Origin: Rhynchopus euleeides
Lineage: Eukaryota > Euglenozoa > Diplonemea > Diplonemida > Diplonemidae
Reading direction: 5' to 3'
DNA length: 64,000 bases
Assembly: GCA_963210315.1 (NCBI GenBank)
Contig: OY723279.1
Coordinates: 992,001-1,056,000, forward strand
The notes beneath the pieces are model-generated. The model was not told the DNA's origin, made no database searches, and saw nothing but the letters and a program-made list of their open reading frames with translations. The stretch's first letter is position 1; each line of letters starts with the position of its first letter. Below, one piece after another: positions 26,401-35,000 of the stretch. The translations under genes were made by a program, and so were the position numbers.

Positions 26401-28475
26401 GTGGAGTCGACGCAGTCAACGCAAAGGTAGCAGCCGAACTCCTGCCGCTTGTTCTCTCGACTGTCGATGCTGGTGGTGACGCGGTGTCGCTCGCGGCTGC
26501 TTCCAATGCCATGGCACTCGCTGTGCGCATGCGACATGTGTTCAGGTGCGACCTCTCGGGTGTGCTTGTGCAGGACAGCGATCTGCGCCACGCACGCCTG
26601 TTGGGGACTGTGCTGAACAAGAGCCGCTTCCACAACTGCTGGCTGGAGCACGCATCAATCTTCGACGCTGACATGACGAACTCCAACTGGGAGGGCTGCT
26701 CCTTCGGTGCCCCTCTCCCGCCTCTGTTGGGCCACACCTCCGCTGTGACCAGCGTGGCTGTCACACCAGACGGATCGAAGATCATCTCAGGATCCTACGA
26801 CCACAGCGTTCGTGTCTGGGCTGCATCAACAGGCGAGCAGTTGCAGAAGCTTGAAGGCCAGACCGGGCCTGTGAACAGCGTGGCTGTCGCACCAGACGGA
26901 TCGAAGATCATCTCAGGATCCTACGACCACAGCGTTCGTGTCTGGGATGCATCAACAGGCGAGCAGTTGCAGAAGCTTGAAGGCCATGCGGACTGGGTGA
27001 ACAGCGTGACTGTCACACCAGACGGATCGAGGGTCATCTCAGGATCTCGGGACAAGAGTGTTCGTGTCTGGGATGCATCAACAGGCGAGCAGTTGCAGAA
27101 GCTTGAAGGCCACACCCGCTCGGTGAACAGCGTGACTGTCACACCAGACGGATCGAAGATCATCTCGGGATCTTCGGACAAGAGTGTTCGTATCTGGGAT
27201 GCATCAACTGGCAATGAGTTGAAGAAGCTTGTAGGACACACCTGGTCTGTGACCTGCGTGGCTGTCGCCCCAGACGGCTCGAAGGTCATCTCAGCATCTG
27301 ACCGCTGCAGCATTCGTATCTGGGATGTATCAACAGGCAACGTATTGCAGAAGCTTGACGGCCACGCCAACCTCGTGAAAACCGTGGCTGTTACACCAGA
27401 CGGATCGAAGATCATCTCAGGATCCCACGACTGCAGCGTTCGTGTCTGGGATGCATCAACAGGCAACGTATTGCAGGAGCTTGAAGGCCACACCGACTCT
27501 GTGAACAGCGTGGCTGTCACCCCAGACGGATCGAAGGTCATCTCTGGATCCCAAGACGACAGCGCTCGTGTCTGGGATGCATCAGCAGCCAAGGAGTTGC
27601 AGGTACGTGACGGCCACACCTCCTCTGTGAACAGCGTGACAGTCACACCAGACTCATCGAATGTCATCTCAGGATCTACAGACTGCAGTGTTTGTGTCTC
27701 GGATGCATCAACAGGGGTGGAGTTGCAGAAAGTTGAAGGCCACACCTCCCGTGTGCGCAGCGTGGCTGTCACACCAGACGGATCGAAGATCATCTCAGGA
27801 TCTAGAGACTGCAGCGTTCGTGTCTGGGATGCATCAACAGGGGTTCAGTTGCAGAAGCTTGAAGGCCACACCGGGCCTGTGACCAACGTGGCTGTCACAC
27901 CAGACGGGTCGAAGATCTTCTCAGGTTCAGAGGACCACAGCGTTCGTGTCTGGGATGCGTCAACAGGCGAGGTGTTGCAGAAACTTGAAGGCCACACCTC
28001 CTCTGTGAACAGTGTGACTGTCACACCAGACGGATCGAAGATCATCTCAGGATCTGGCGACAAGAGCGTTCGTGTCTGGGATGCAGCAAGAGGCGAGCAG
28101 CTGCAGAAGCTTGAAGGCCACACCGACTATGTGAACAGCGTCGCTGTTACAGCAGACGGATCGAAGATAATCTCGGGATCTCGGGACAAGACCATTCGTC
28201 TCTGGGATGCATCAACAGGAGAGCAGTTGCAGAAGCTTGCGGGCCACACCTCCTCTGTGACCAGCGTGGCTGTCACCCCAGATAGGTCGAAGATCGTCTC
28301 AGGATCCCACGACAACAGCGTTCGTGTCTGGGATGCATCAACAGGGGAGCAGCTGCAGAAGCTTGACGGCCACACCTCCTCTGTGAACAGCGTGACTGTC
28401 ACCCCAGACGGATCGAAGATCATGTCAGACACAAGACCGTTTTTATCTGGGAGGGAACAACAGGAGTGGCTTTAG
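23499..28475 (+). CDS. NLR-like protein copy 2, truncated in the last WD40 blade
   Basis: This copy encodes 1658 residues from MGASAS at 23499, with the same domain order as copy 1. The ART motif is E447-A-E449 with VFRGI and FTSTT present. Walker A reads GGGGTGKT (591-598), with Gly where the other copies have Asp, although the GxxxxGKT core is kept. WD40 blades begin at residue 1076. Thirteen are complete; in the fourteenth, about 8 bp are missing after SKIMS compared with the other copies, the frame shifts and the protein ends with REQQEWL. The normal C-terminal tail is still present in another frame up to 28660. The product would lack a closed second propeller and may be impaired, but the rest is well preserved. 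Blade 8 has lost the terminal Trp (VCVSDAS). Confidence 0.85.
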   Translation: MGASASVQEHGRAWWDSTRAVKETLEGGTWRQLLVQHKADVNAVDPHTRRTLLHEVLQPGCRGLPAAAEAVKFLVECGAASVPDGEGRTPVWYALQHRDEGTRTALLGALGEHVGKMQTEVASRLRRFLADEWPLFRARAEAAVASRTASEAPQQSQAQPVPQELQTQKPDGKDKTSERLLNHVDGRKICFTRNDAACETLLLEWLVQLLEVQPDLGYRAKHVDSMLLGLRFVVQRVLRDVEKPSHEIEDWMAVGDWFEHLCAGYLFTCDCVDYKIDDATCDILCNEDGAPIVTKEQYHEDFSDPAVLQNHGAEYVRPALYFGMNQAMRTIGLSEGARQSAARSVFELEQAPPQLHVIETFQPLMTKLTRLIRSRRPSLTTVFRGIDRNVSAQYKVGTSVVWNAFTSTTQEQDVAKNFLYGKAGTFFVIVAKQGAAEVGFASVFQKEAELLYDSNIEFRVQWKLSPTLLRMVGQPFDVIVMQEVAAHDNDNNNNGKDGTSTEALSQPLYSASDQVEAVRKVLQHTALLFAEFLEGYVEGRVGDDTHVAEAETRMLLHEVDEWLAADGDAEEGAGKKKGARETRRHPLCLLGGGGTGKTSAAVAVLCHLLQEKKKKMEDADGVAPQRKKPVFPVFAALPAIGVDTVTTPGGIDEFIRKSFGLEEAALEHLSSAYDVVVILDSLDEVGLTQDHLSGACKASGGQGVLQLHPWCAKQCSVIVTTRGEYLKSVNHTPSQVCGNGTRSLYMQPFTQADAVTYISKVRAAQVAKAEQQRVGAKSTAEADADRVADAEVAVLSQLRNPFLLHMACYAQLDLSGSSSTQGQQMLSDVAVYEAYLQKHVEVELRQAAEAPRVEEVLRVGELIACAMLQAQTWQGVLGEERGRLLKEDKVDRAEADEAFRVLPFRVESFEDDSSAFTFRHKTLGEFLVARRLAREGGVADTLRSKVRRPFSQDAPNVVQYFADTVLACGVDAVNAKVAAELLPLVLSTVDAGGDAVSLAAASNAMALAVRMRHVFRCDLSGVLVQDSDLRHARLLGTVLNKSRFHNCWLEHASIFDADMTNSNWEGCSFGAPLPPLLGHTSAVTSVAVTPDGSKIISGSYDHSVRVWAASTGEQLQKLEGQTGPVNSVAVAPDGSKIISGSYDHSVRVWDASTGEQLQKLEGHADWVNSVTVTPDGSRVISGSRDKSVRVWDASTGEQLQKLEGHTRSVNSVTVTPDGSKIISGSSDKSVRIWDASTGNELKKLVGHTWSVTCVAVAPDGSKVISASDRCSIRIWDVSTGNVLQKLDGHANLVKTVAVTPDGSKIISGSHDCSVRVWDASTGNVLQELEGHTDSVNSVAVTPDGSKVISGSQDDSARVWDASAAKELQVRDGHTSSVNSVTVTPDSSNVISGSTDCSVCVSDASTGVELQKVEGHTSRVRSVAVTPDGSKIISGSRDCSVRVWDASTGVQLQKLEGHTGPVTNVAVTPDGSKIFSGSEDHSVRVWDASTGEVLQKLEGHTSSVNSVTVTPDGSKIISGSGDKSVRVWDAARGEQLQKLEGHTDYVNSVAVTADGSKIISGSRDKTIRLWDASTGEQLQKLAGHTSSVTSVAVTPDRSKIVSGSHDNSVRVWDASTGEQLQKLDGHTSSVNSVTVTPDGSKIMSDTRPFLSGREQQEWL

Positions 28476-28660
28476 AGAAGCCGGCAGGCAACACTGCATC
28501 GTTCGGAAGCTCGGATACCCGCATCTCTTGTTCTTGGCGTGTGGGGGCTGTGCTCGGCAGTGGGCCCACCGTGCCTGTGCCCTTTGGCTGCACGGGGGTC
28601 GGCACTGTGACGCCACCCCATGCCTGCAGCTTGTTTGCCGGCGCTGCCACTGCCCAGTAG
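28476..28660 (+). pseudogene. out-of-frame 3' end of NLR-like copy 2
   Basis: This encodes the usual tail of the family (EKPAGNTASFGSSDTRI through PPHACS to AGAATAQ) in the frame left behind by the blade-14 deletion. It has no start of its own. Confidence 0.85.
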
Positions 28661-29675
28661 TGCACCCACGGAGCGCTGTGTGTGCGTACCCCTGCTTCGA
28701 CATCCTCTTGCCCTGATTTGGCGCACAACCCCAGCAATGAGACACGCACAACCCACAGCCCTTCCTTAGCCGGTCTCTTGTCAACCCCAGCAATGAGGGT
28801 GTGTTTCGTTGCTCGCTTTCAGTGACATGTGTCTGCTGCGTTGCATTCTTTTCACAATCGCATGCAGAGCAAGGTGTTCTCTGATGTGTTGTACACTAAA
28901 GTCGATTTCAAAGTTTTTCACGTTGAGTGTGTGTCCCAGGTGTGGCCCTGGCAAGTGCCACCTTTCCAGGTGCCACTTTGCACAAGATCCACGTGTGTGT
29001 TTACACTGCGAGAGTTTCAGAAGCAGTCAACATGCACCCGGCTTCTGCCGTGATGCAGACCACTCCCAGGAACTGCACCCCTCCCCATGCCCCGTATCTT
29101 CTTCTGCCTGGATGGAGGGCGGCCGCCTCACAGGAACAGGCAAGGCACAGCAGATGCAGCAGCAGGCGCAGCCCCACGAGCCCCGTGCACACGCACACCC
29201 CTTCCCAGCCCACCCTGTTGCCGACACTGCACAGCACAAGACGGGGTGTGGCCCTCCCCATCACCCACGCACTCACTCCGCCTCTCACCTCACCGCCACC
29301 AGCACTCACTTTGGTAGTCCGGAGAGGGGCGCCCATTGTGTGTCTCCTTCTTCACACCAACAGCCCTGCTCGGGTATTGTGTTGTGCTTCCGAGCGGGGC
29401 CCATCACCTAGGAGACGGGACGACACAAACACCGACACCCCCACCAACACACACAGCACCCCAACAGGCAGGCCACAGGGCACCACCTCAACACCTCTCC
29501 CCGCCAGCCTGGTGTTCCCTGGTTTCCACCCACACCACCTCCTCCCCCCTCCCCAGACACACACACACTCCAACCGCCTGCACACCCTCCTTCTTCTTCT
29601 TCTTCCCCCCTTGCCCCCTTCTGCCGCCCCCCACCCAACCCCCCCCCCCCACACACACACAGGTGCCATAGCACA
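28661..29675 (+). other. 3' flank of array unit 2
   Basis: No gene. It is a copy of the unit-1 3' flank with the CT-rich tract at about 29585-29660. About 100-130 bp around 29210-29340 (CCCAGCCCACCC to GTAGTCCGGAGAGG) are absent from unit 1 but present in units 3 and 4. Confidence 0.6.
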
Positions 29676-29870
29676 GGTGGCTGTGCCGCCACCGGCCCCA
29701 CCCCAGCTCCGGCAGGCATTGCTGATTCCTTTGCGGCCCCATCGTGTGCTGCGCAGTCGTCTGCAGGCGACACACCGGATGACGCCTCGCGGAGCCTTGC
29801 CCCGCCACTCGGCAGCAAACACCAATCCCGCAGCTTCTCACAGAGGATCAAAGCTGCCTTATTCCGGTAG
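29676..29870 (+). pseudogene. kinase gene 3'-end remnant, unit 2
   Basis: The final 195 bp of the kinase gene (GTGGCTGTGCCGCCACCGG to the stop) are joined directly to the CACACACAGGTGCCATAGCA stretch. The remnant is shorter than in units 1 and 3 because a further internal deletion removed sequence from both sides of the older junction. Confidence 0.85.
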
Positions 29871-30122
29871 ACGTCACACCGAGACGCTGGCTCGCATCAT
29901 GGTGGCCGTCACCGCAGCGATCTCGCGCCTGGTCAGGCAGGTAGGGCAGCTGCCCTACCTATTTAATTTCTGCCCGAAACCTTGGTAGGGCAGGCCTGAC
30001 CAGCCTGCCCTACCAAGAATATTATTTCTGATCTGCCCCCGCCCCCCTGGGCCCCACTGGGGCCCAGGTAGCAAGGCTATTCCGGACTATCGACCCAATG
30101 ACCCAGCGAATTTGGTCTGTGC

Positions 30123-31438
30123 TTACTGGGGGGGGTCAAATAATTGTAACCCCTACGATTATTTAGCGACGCGGTCTGTATAAATCGGGTGTCCCAAAAT
30201 TTACAAATTTTCAACGGTGGTGAATAATCGTAGGGGTTACGATTATTCACTTTTGGCAAAAATTTACCCGTTTTGCTGTTCAGAATGTCAATTGGTGGGG
30301 TGGGGGTGGGTGTGGGTCGCATTCTCGGCCTGTCTCACCGGCATTCCGTGCACACAGCAACAGCACCGGTGGAAACTGGCCATAGCACCCCGGTGGGCCA
30401 CCAGGAGGGGAGGGACCCGGTGTGAGGCGCTTGAGTCATCCAGATGGGCACACGGTGGGGTCCGACACCCGATGTCGGACCCTGTGACCCGTTTTTTAGG
30501 TACCCTCCACACCCAGTGCGCGCTCGACCGTCGAATGGTTTTTCTGGTCCCGTGCACTTCCCTGCCTGCCACACCACCCCCTCGACCCCATCCCCAGCAC
30601 CAGAGCGTCGTTGGCTGGCGTGCGCGGGGCACGCGTCGAATACCGATGACGGGGCCTGTGTTCCTGGGGCGCTGACGAGGTCCGAAGGGATTGACGCCTT
30701 GGCTCAGTCCTTACGTTTGGATGAGGGCGTGGTTTTTGACGTAGCGGGAGCCCTCAAGAATACAGCACAGCTGCACCTGCTCTTGCGCCGTCTCCAGTTC
30801 GCATAGTCCCTTCGTATGACGGTGACTGGGAGCCCTGGCTGTCCCGATCTATTTCAATGACTGTATCAGTTTCCAGCCTAGTTCCCATGCTTGGGTGCTT
30901 GGCTCGGGTGCACCCTTCGAGGTGGTACAGAGAATGCAAAGAGAGTCCACAGGGGGGTCTGGGGGGCGGAGCCCCCCAGCCGCCGGAGGCCACGGTAGTG
31001 AACATCTGTTCCTTGTGGGGTACAGTTTCTGGACTGTGTCCATCTTCCTGAGGTTGCGTATGGGCCACCCCAGAATTTTGGTGCCCCCCCCCCCCCCAGG
31101 CTCACCTCACTGGCAGGGAACCTGGGGGCGGGGGGGCCTCAAACCATACTCTCTTCCACCCATTAAACTCGGGGCATGTGTGCTCCGACATGTGGGGTGA
31201 CTCAATCACTGGTCTATGACGACCGATTCTCCACTTTGTACAGCCTGAGTGGGATCCCTGCTGTTCCTGTTGCTTGATCTTCTGAGGAAAAGTCAGAAAT
31301 TTGGCCAAAAGTGAATAATCGTAACCCCTACGATTATTCAAAACAAATTTACGTATAAATGGCCCAGAAAATGTTGTACAATTAATCGCCCCCTTACGAT
31401 TATTCGACTACTTACGATTAATTGCCCCCCCCCAGTAA
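30123..31438. mobile_element. nested inverted-repeat element with TTACTGGGGGGGG ends
   Basis: The ends are TTACTGGGGGGGG on the left and its complement on the right (inner sequences GTCAAATAATTG and GCAATTAATCG). Subterminal AATAATCGTAGGGGTTACG (about 30222-30240) has its complement at about 31314-31332. No coding capacity is recognised. The left terminus resembles the repeat end at 1-119. Confidence 0.55.
30952..31015 (+). repeat. dispersed palindromic GC module, copy B
   Basis: Same sequence and orientation as the module at 13408-13473, running from GGGGGGTCTGGGGGGCGG to CATCTGTTCCTTG. Confidence 0.85.
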
Positions 31439-31464
31439 CATGTCATGGACGGTATGTCAGCCTG

Positions 31465-31525
31465 AGAACATATGTTCACTACCGTGGCCTCCGGCGGCTG
31501 GGGGGCTCCGCCCCCCAGACCCCCT
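31465..31525 (-). repeat. dispersed palindromic GC module, copy C
   Basis: Reverse-complement copy: starts GAACATATGTTCACTACCG and ends CCCCCCAGACCCCCT. It lies about 450 bp from copy B in opposite orientation, within the 1.8-kb insertion but outside the nested element. Confidence 0.8.
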
Positions 31526-32059
31526 GAAGGCGGGCTGCTGGCTCCTGGATGTCATGAACCGCCTGTGGTACGATAGACACGGATGGTCCACCAGCCGAGC
31601 GCCTGTGATACGAGAAACACAGATGATCCACTAGCCGAGCGCTCACGTTCGCGCGCGAAGCGCGCGAATTTTTTTTGCCCCCTTTACCAGGTAGGGCAGC
31701 TGCCCTACCTATTAAAGTTTTGGGCACGAGCCCAGCGAGATCACTGCCGTCACCTCGCAACTCCCGAAGCAGACGTGTGCAGAGGCAGCACCTGCAGAGC
31801 GGGTGAAGGGATGCCCTCTCCCTCCCCCTCTCAAGTGTGCTGCCACCCCTCCGCCAAAATAGGCGGGAACCTCCGGACGGTCGTGACACCTCGCGTATCA
31901 TGATTATTGTGTCCCTTCCCCTCCCCCCGAACCCACCCGTCTGTCCCAACCATCCCCCCTCCTTGTCCCCACATCTGACTATAATAATGCAGCGCAATGA
32001 AGGTCTTGCTCGGTGTGGAGGGGACGAGGGGGAGGCGGGATTGGACGGAGTGAGATCCC

Positions 32060-35000
32060 CAGGGGTGGCAGCAGGGCTGTTCCTAACTGGGGGGCTGGTT
32101 CCCCACTTTCAGGATTCTGAACTTTTTTTCTAAGAACTTTTGTACGGGGAAAAAAAGTTTTTTTCTAAGAATTTTGTAAGGGAAATTTTTTTTTCTAAGG
32201 GTTTTTCGCAGAGGAAATTTTTTTTTCTAAGATTTTCCCAGTCGACAGGGCGCACACAAGGATGGAAGGGAAGTCTCTCCCCCGTACAGTTCGCCTTGCT
32301 GGCCAACTGGAGACTCCGCAGGATGACCCCGCCCACCTCCTCTTGCCTCGGTTTGCGTGTTGCTGGTGTGTTGCCTGTGTATTGCTGTTGTATTGCACTC
32401 CTGAGGACCTCCCTATTTATTCCCACTCGACTACCCTTCGACAGGACCCTGACCTCACACTCACCCAACCTCACGTACTCCGCGAATATGGTGCGCACCA
32501 CTGCAAAAATCTCCGGGAGCTTTTGGGCTTTCAGGCCTGAAGGGGCCAGTAGGGGGGTGGCGTCGGGGAGTGGCAGCTTTGTAACTATCCTCCAGCTGCT
32601 GGCATGTACAGTACTGCGGGAGTGCCAAGGTGTATTGAGCAACCTCCTCCAGTCCCTGCGGAGCACAACCCCCGATGAGAACGAGCCCCAGATGATCACC
32701 TCGCAGGACCCGCAGCGACCCAACCCTGACGTCAGTCTCTCCGCCCTCGGACACAAACACCCGCACCTGAAGCACCTCTGCACCACCAAAAGCGCCACCG
32801 TCTACAGCTGCCCATCTTGTGGTGAGTTCCGCACAGCTATTACAGACAGCATGGTTGTGATGTTGGGCGTCGTGAAGGACGAGGTGCAGCGCGTTGCTTC
32901 TCAATTTATGGAGAAGCAAGGTCCGTGCACATGTGGTGCTGTCCGGGCTGCGCAGTTCTGCGTCGAGAAGGCCCCGCACCTCCTGTTCCTCTCGACGCAG
33001 CGGTTTTCTGCATCCGGCGAGAAGCAGAAGCACCTGACGGAGCTTGCGGAAACCGTCAACGTCAAGGAATTAAGAGACCTCTCCGCCCTTCGTGAGCTTG
33101 GCGTTGACGGCAACGGGGTGGTGCAGGTGGGCACGGTGCAGCCGGTGAATCACCGGTACCGGTTTGTCGGTGCATCGTGCACAAAGTCCGGGCTGACCCT
33201 CGCGAAGGGGATCGCCTGGGAGACGCTGTGCGCTCGTGGCCCCGCCACCACTCTGAAGTGGAAGTCGATCACGACTGATCGTGTGACGGATTGCTCTGTG
33301 GCGCCGTTCAATCGTGCGAACGCGAAGCCAGCACTCGTGCTGTACGCACGTGAGGCATCGGACGGTGACGGGCACGACGTCGATGCTTCGCATGATGCGC
33401 CGCCGCCTCCTCCTCCGGATCCCCTGGCCGCCTCTCCTGCAGCTACCACCGCCGCCCCTGTCGCCCCTGCACCCCACGCCGCCTTCTACACCGGGGAAGG
33501 GGCGTGCCACGTCGCCGCGTTCGACAGCGCCGGGCGACTGTCCCCATGGCTGACCGCCATGAAGCTCGCCCAATCAACCGGAGGCGTCAACATTGGGCTT
33601 GTACCAGGGTGGGTTCAACGGGATCTATACAGTTCTGGACACTACTGCCTCCGAGTGCTTGACTGCCTAGCAAGGTCAATTCCCATTACGGAGCCGACGC
33701 GTACCAGTGCTGCGGCGCTTCTGGAGGGCGTTGACTCCCCCGAAGCGGAGGCCCTCACGGTGAAGCTCAGGCGTCCGCGATTGATGGATACGAGATTCCT
33801 CGTGGACGAAGAGTTGGACACCAACACCGCGTCAGTGGCCCTGCAGACTTTCCGCACATCCCGCGGTTTAAATGTTCACTTTTCTATCGTCGACACCACA
33901 CAGCCTCGCACCTTCGGCTTGCTTCTTCCGTCGTTGATGGCCCAGTACCCCTTGCGGCTTGTCTTCGACACAGCAAAGGCGCACTTCCTTCTTTTGATGG
34001 CAGCAAACAAGAAGTACGTGCCAGAGGGCTCAATGGTGAACGGTCTCCTTCGGATTCAGCAGCGGCAGGCACAGCTCGCCATACAGGAGAAGCAGCAGCG
34101 GAAGATCCACGCTGCAGCCTCCGGTGTGGTGCGTCTCCCTGATGGGAGGTGGAGGTGCACCACGTGTGCACCGTTCTTGGTGCAGCTGGAGGGGGAGTTC
34201 TCGGAGCAACCCCACTTGCTCCGGTATGCACGCGGCGAAGCGTCTATGTCTGCCACGACAGTTGGGCGCCAGCAAAGCAATATCCGCCGCCACATGGGTG
34301 GTGCGGCGCACAAGAGAGCAGTGCAGTTGTCCACGCCTGGGAGTGAAAACACCAATGTGACAGCTACAGATATCCCCAAGCAGACGCTGTGCGCGAAGGT
34401 GAAGGTGACCAGCGAGCAGTACACAAGTCTGGTCAACCTGGTGTACAACGTGGCAACGGCGACGCAACGGGCGGAGGGGCTGAGCAGTGTGGGTGCGAGG
34501 TTGCAGGACGACAAGCGGAAGGGGCTGCATGTCCTGGACACCCACTACTCTCGAAAAGTCGCGAAGGAGTTCCAGACGATACTCTGGGAGGTGCTCCTGA
34601 GGGGAGTGGTGGGTGCGGTGCGTGCGTGTCGGGCGGCAACCCTGAAGGTGGACGGTACCACGTTCGCCCGCATCGACTTGATGATCGTCATCGTTTCGGG
34701 GATCAGCAGGACGGATTGTGCTATGAAAGATTGGTGTGTGGGCACAGTCGACTTGAAGAAAGCTGACGCAGAGTCGCAGAAGGACGAGCTGGTCAAGTTG
34801 TTCGACAGCCTCCAGCTGTCGCAGTGGGCGCGGCGTTCGCTGAAGGGATTCGCGGCAGACGGGGCATCAACGATGAAGAGTCTCAGGGGGAAGCTCGAGA
34901 TCGCGTGGGGATGCACTCTCATCGATGTGCATGATGCTGCCCACATGCACCAGCTGTCCGTCGGCCTCATCAAGAAGACACGAAAGGTTGTTGAACATAG

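Larger units (their letters stand above)
29914..31746. mobile_element. 1.8-kb hAT-like insertion with 8-bp target duplication
   Basis: CCGTCACC flanks both sides (29906-29913 and 31747-31754); the uninterrupted site is visible in unit 1 as GGCCGCCACCTCGCAACTCC. The left end reads GCAGCGATCTCGCGC and the complement of the right end reads CAGTGATCTCGCTG, a CAG-type inverted repeat. Both ends also carry the perfect palindrome GGTAGGGCAGCTGCCCTACC (about 29940 and 31690). No transposase is recognisable. A second inverted-repeat element (30123-31438) is nested inside, together with two copies of the dispersed GC module and a GC hairpin at 31649-31669. Confidence 0.75.
21941..31779 (+). repeat. tandem array unit 2, interrupted by a 1.8-kb insertion
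   Basis: This unit has the same layout as unit 1, with NLR-like gene copy 2. The kinase-tail flank is shortened by about 0.4 kb, joining GTGCCATAGCACAG directly to GTGGCTGTGCC. Near its right end it carries an 1833-bp mobile element at 29914-31746. Confidence 0.8.

Noticed and set aside
32140-32322. N-terminal extension of the transposase from 32140 (Lys/Phe-rich)
   Set aside because: The first codon there is TTG, and the Lys/Phe-rich stretch is a translation of the subterminal TTTTTTCTAAG repeats. The first ATG is at 32323.
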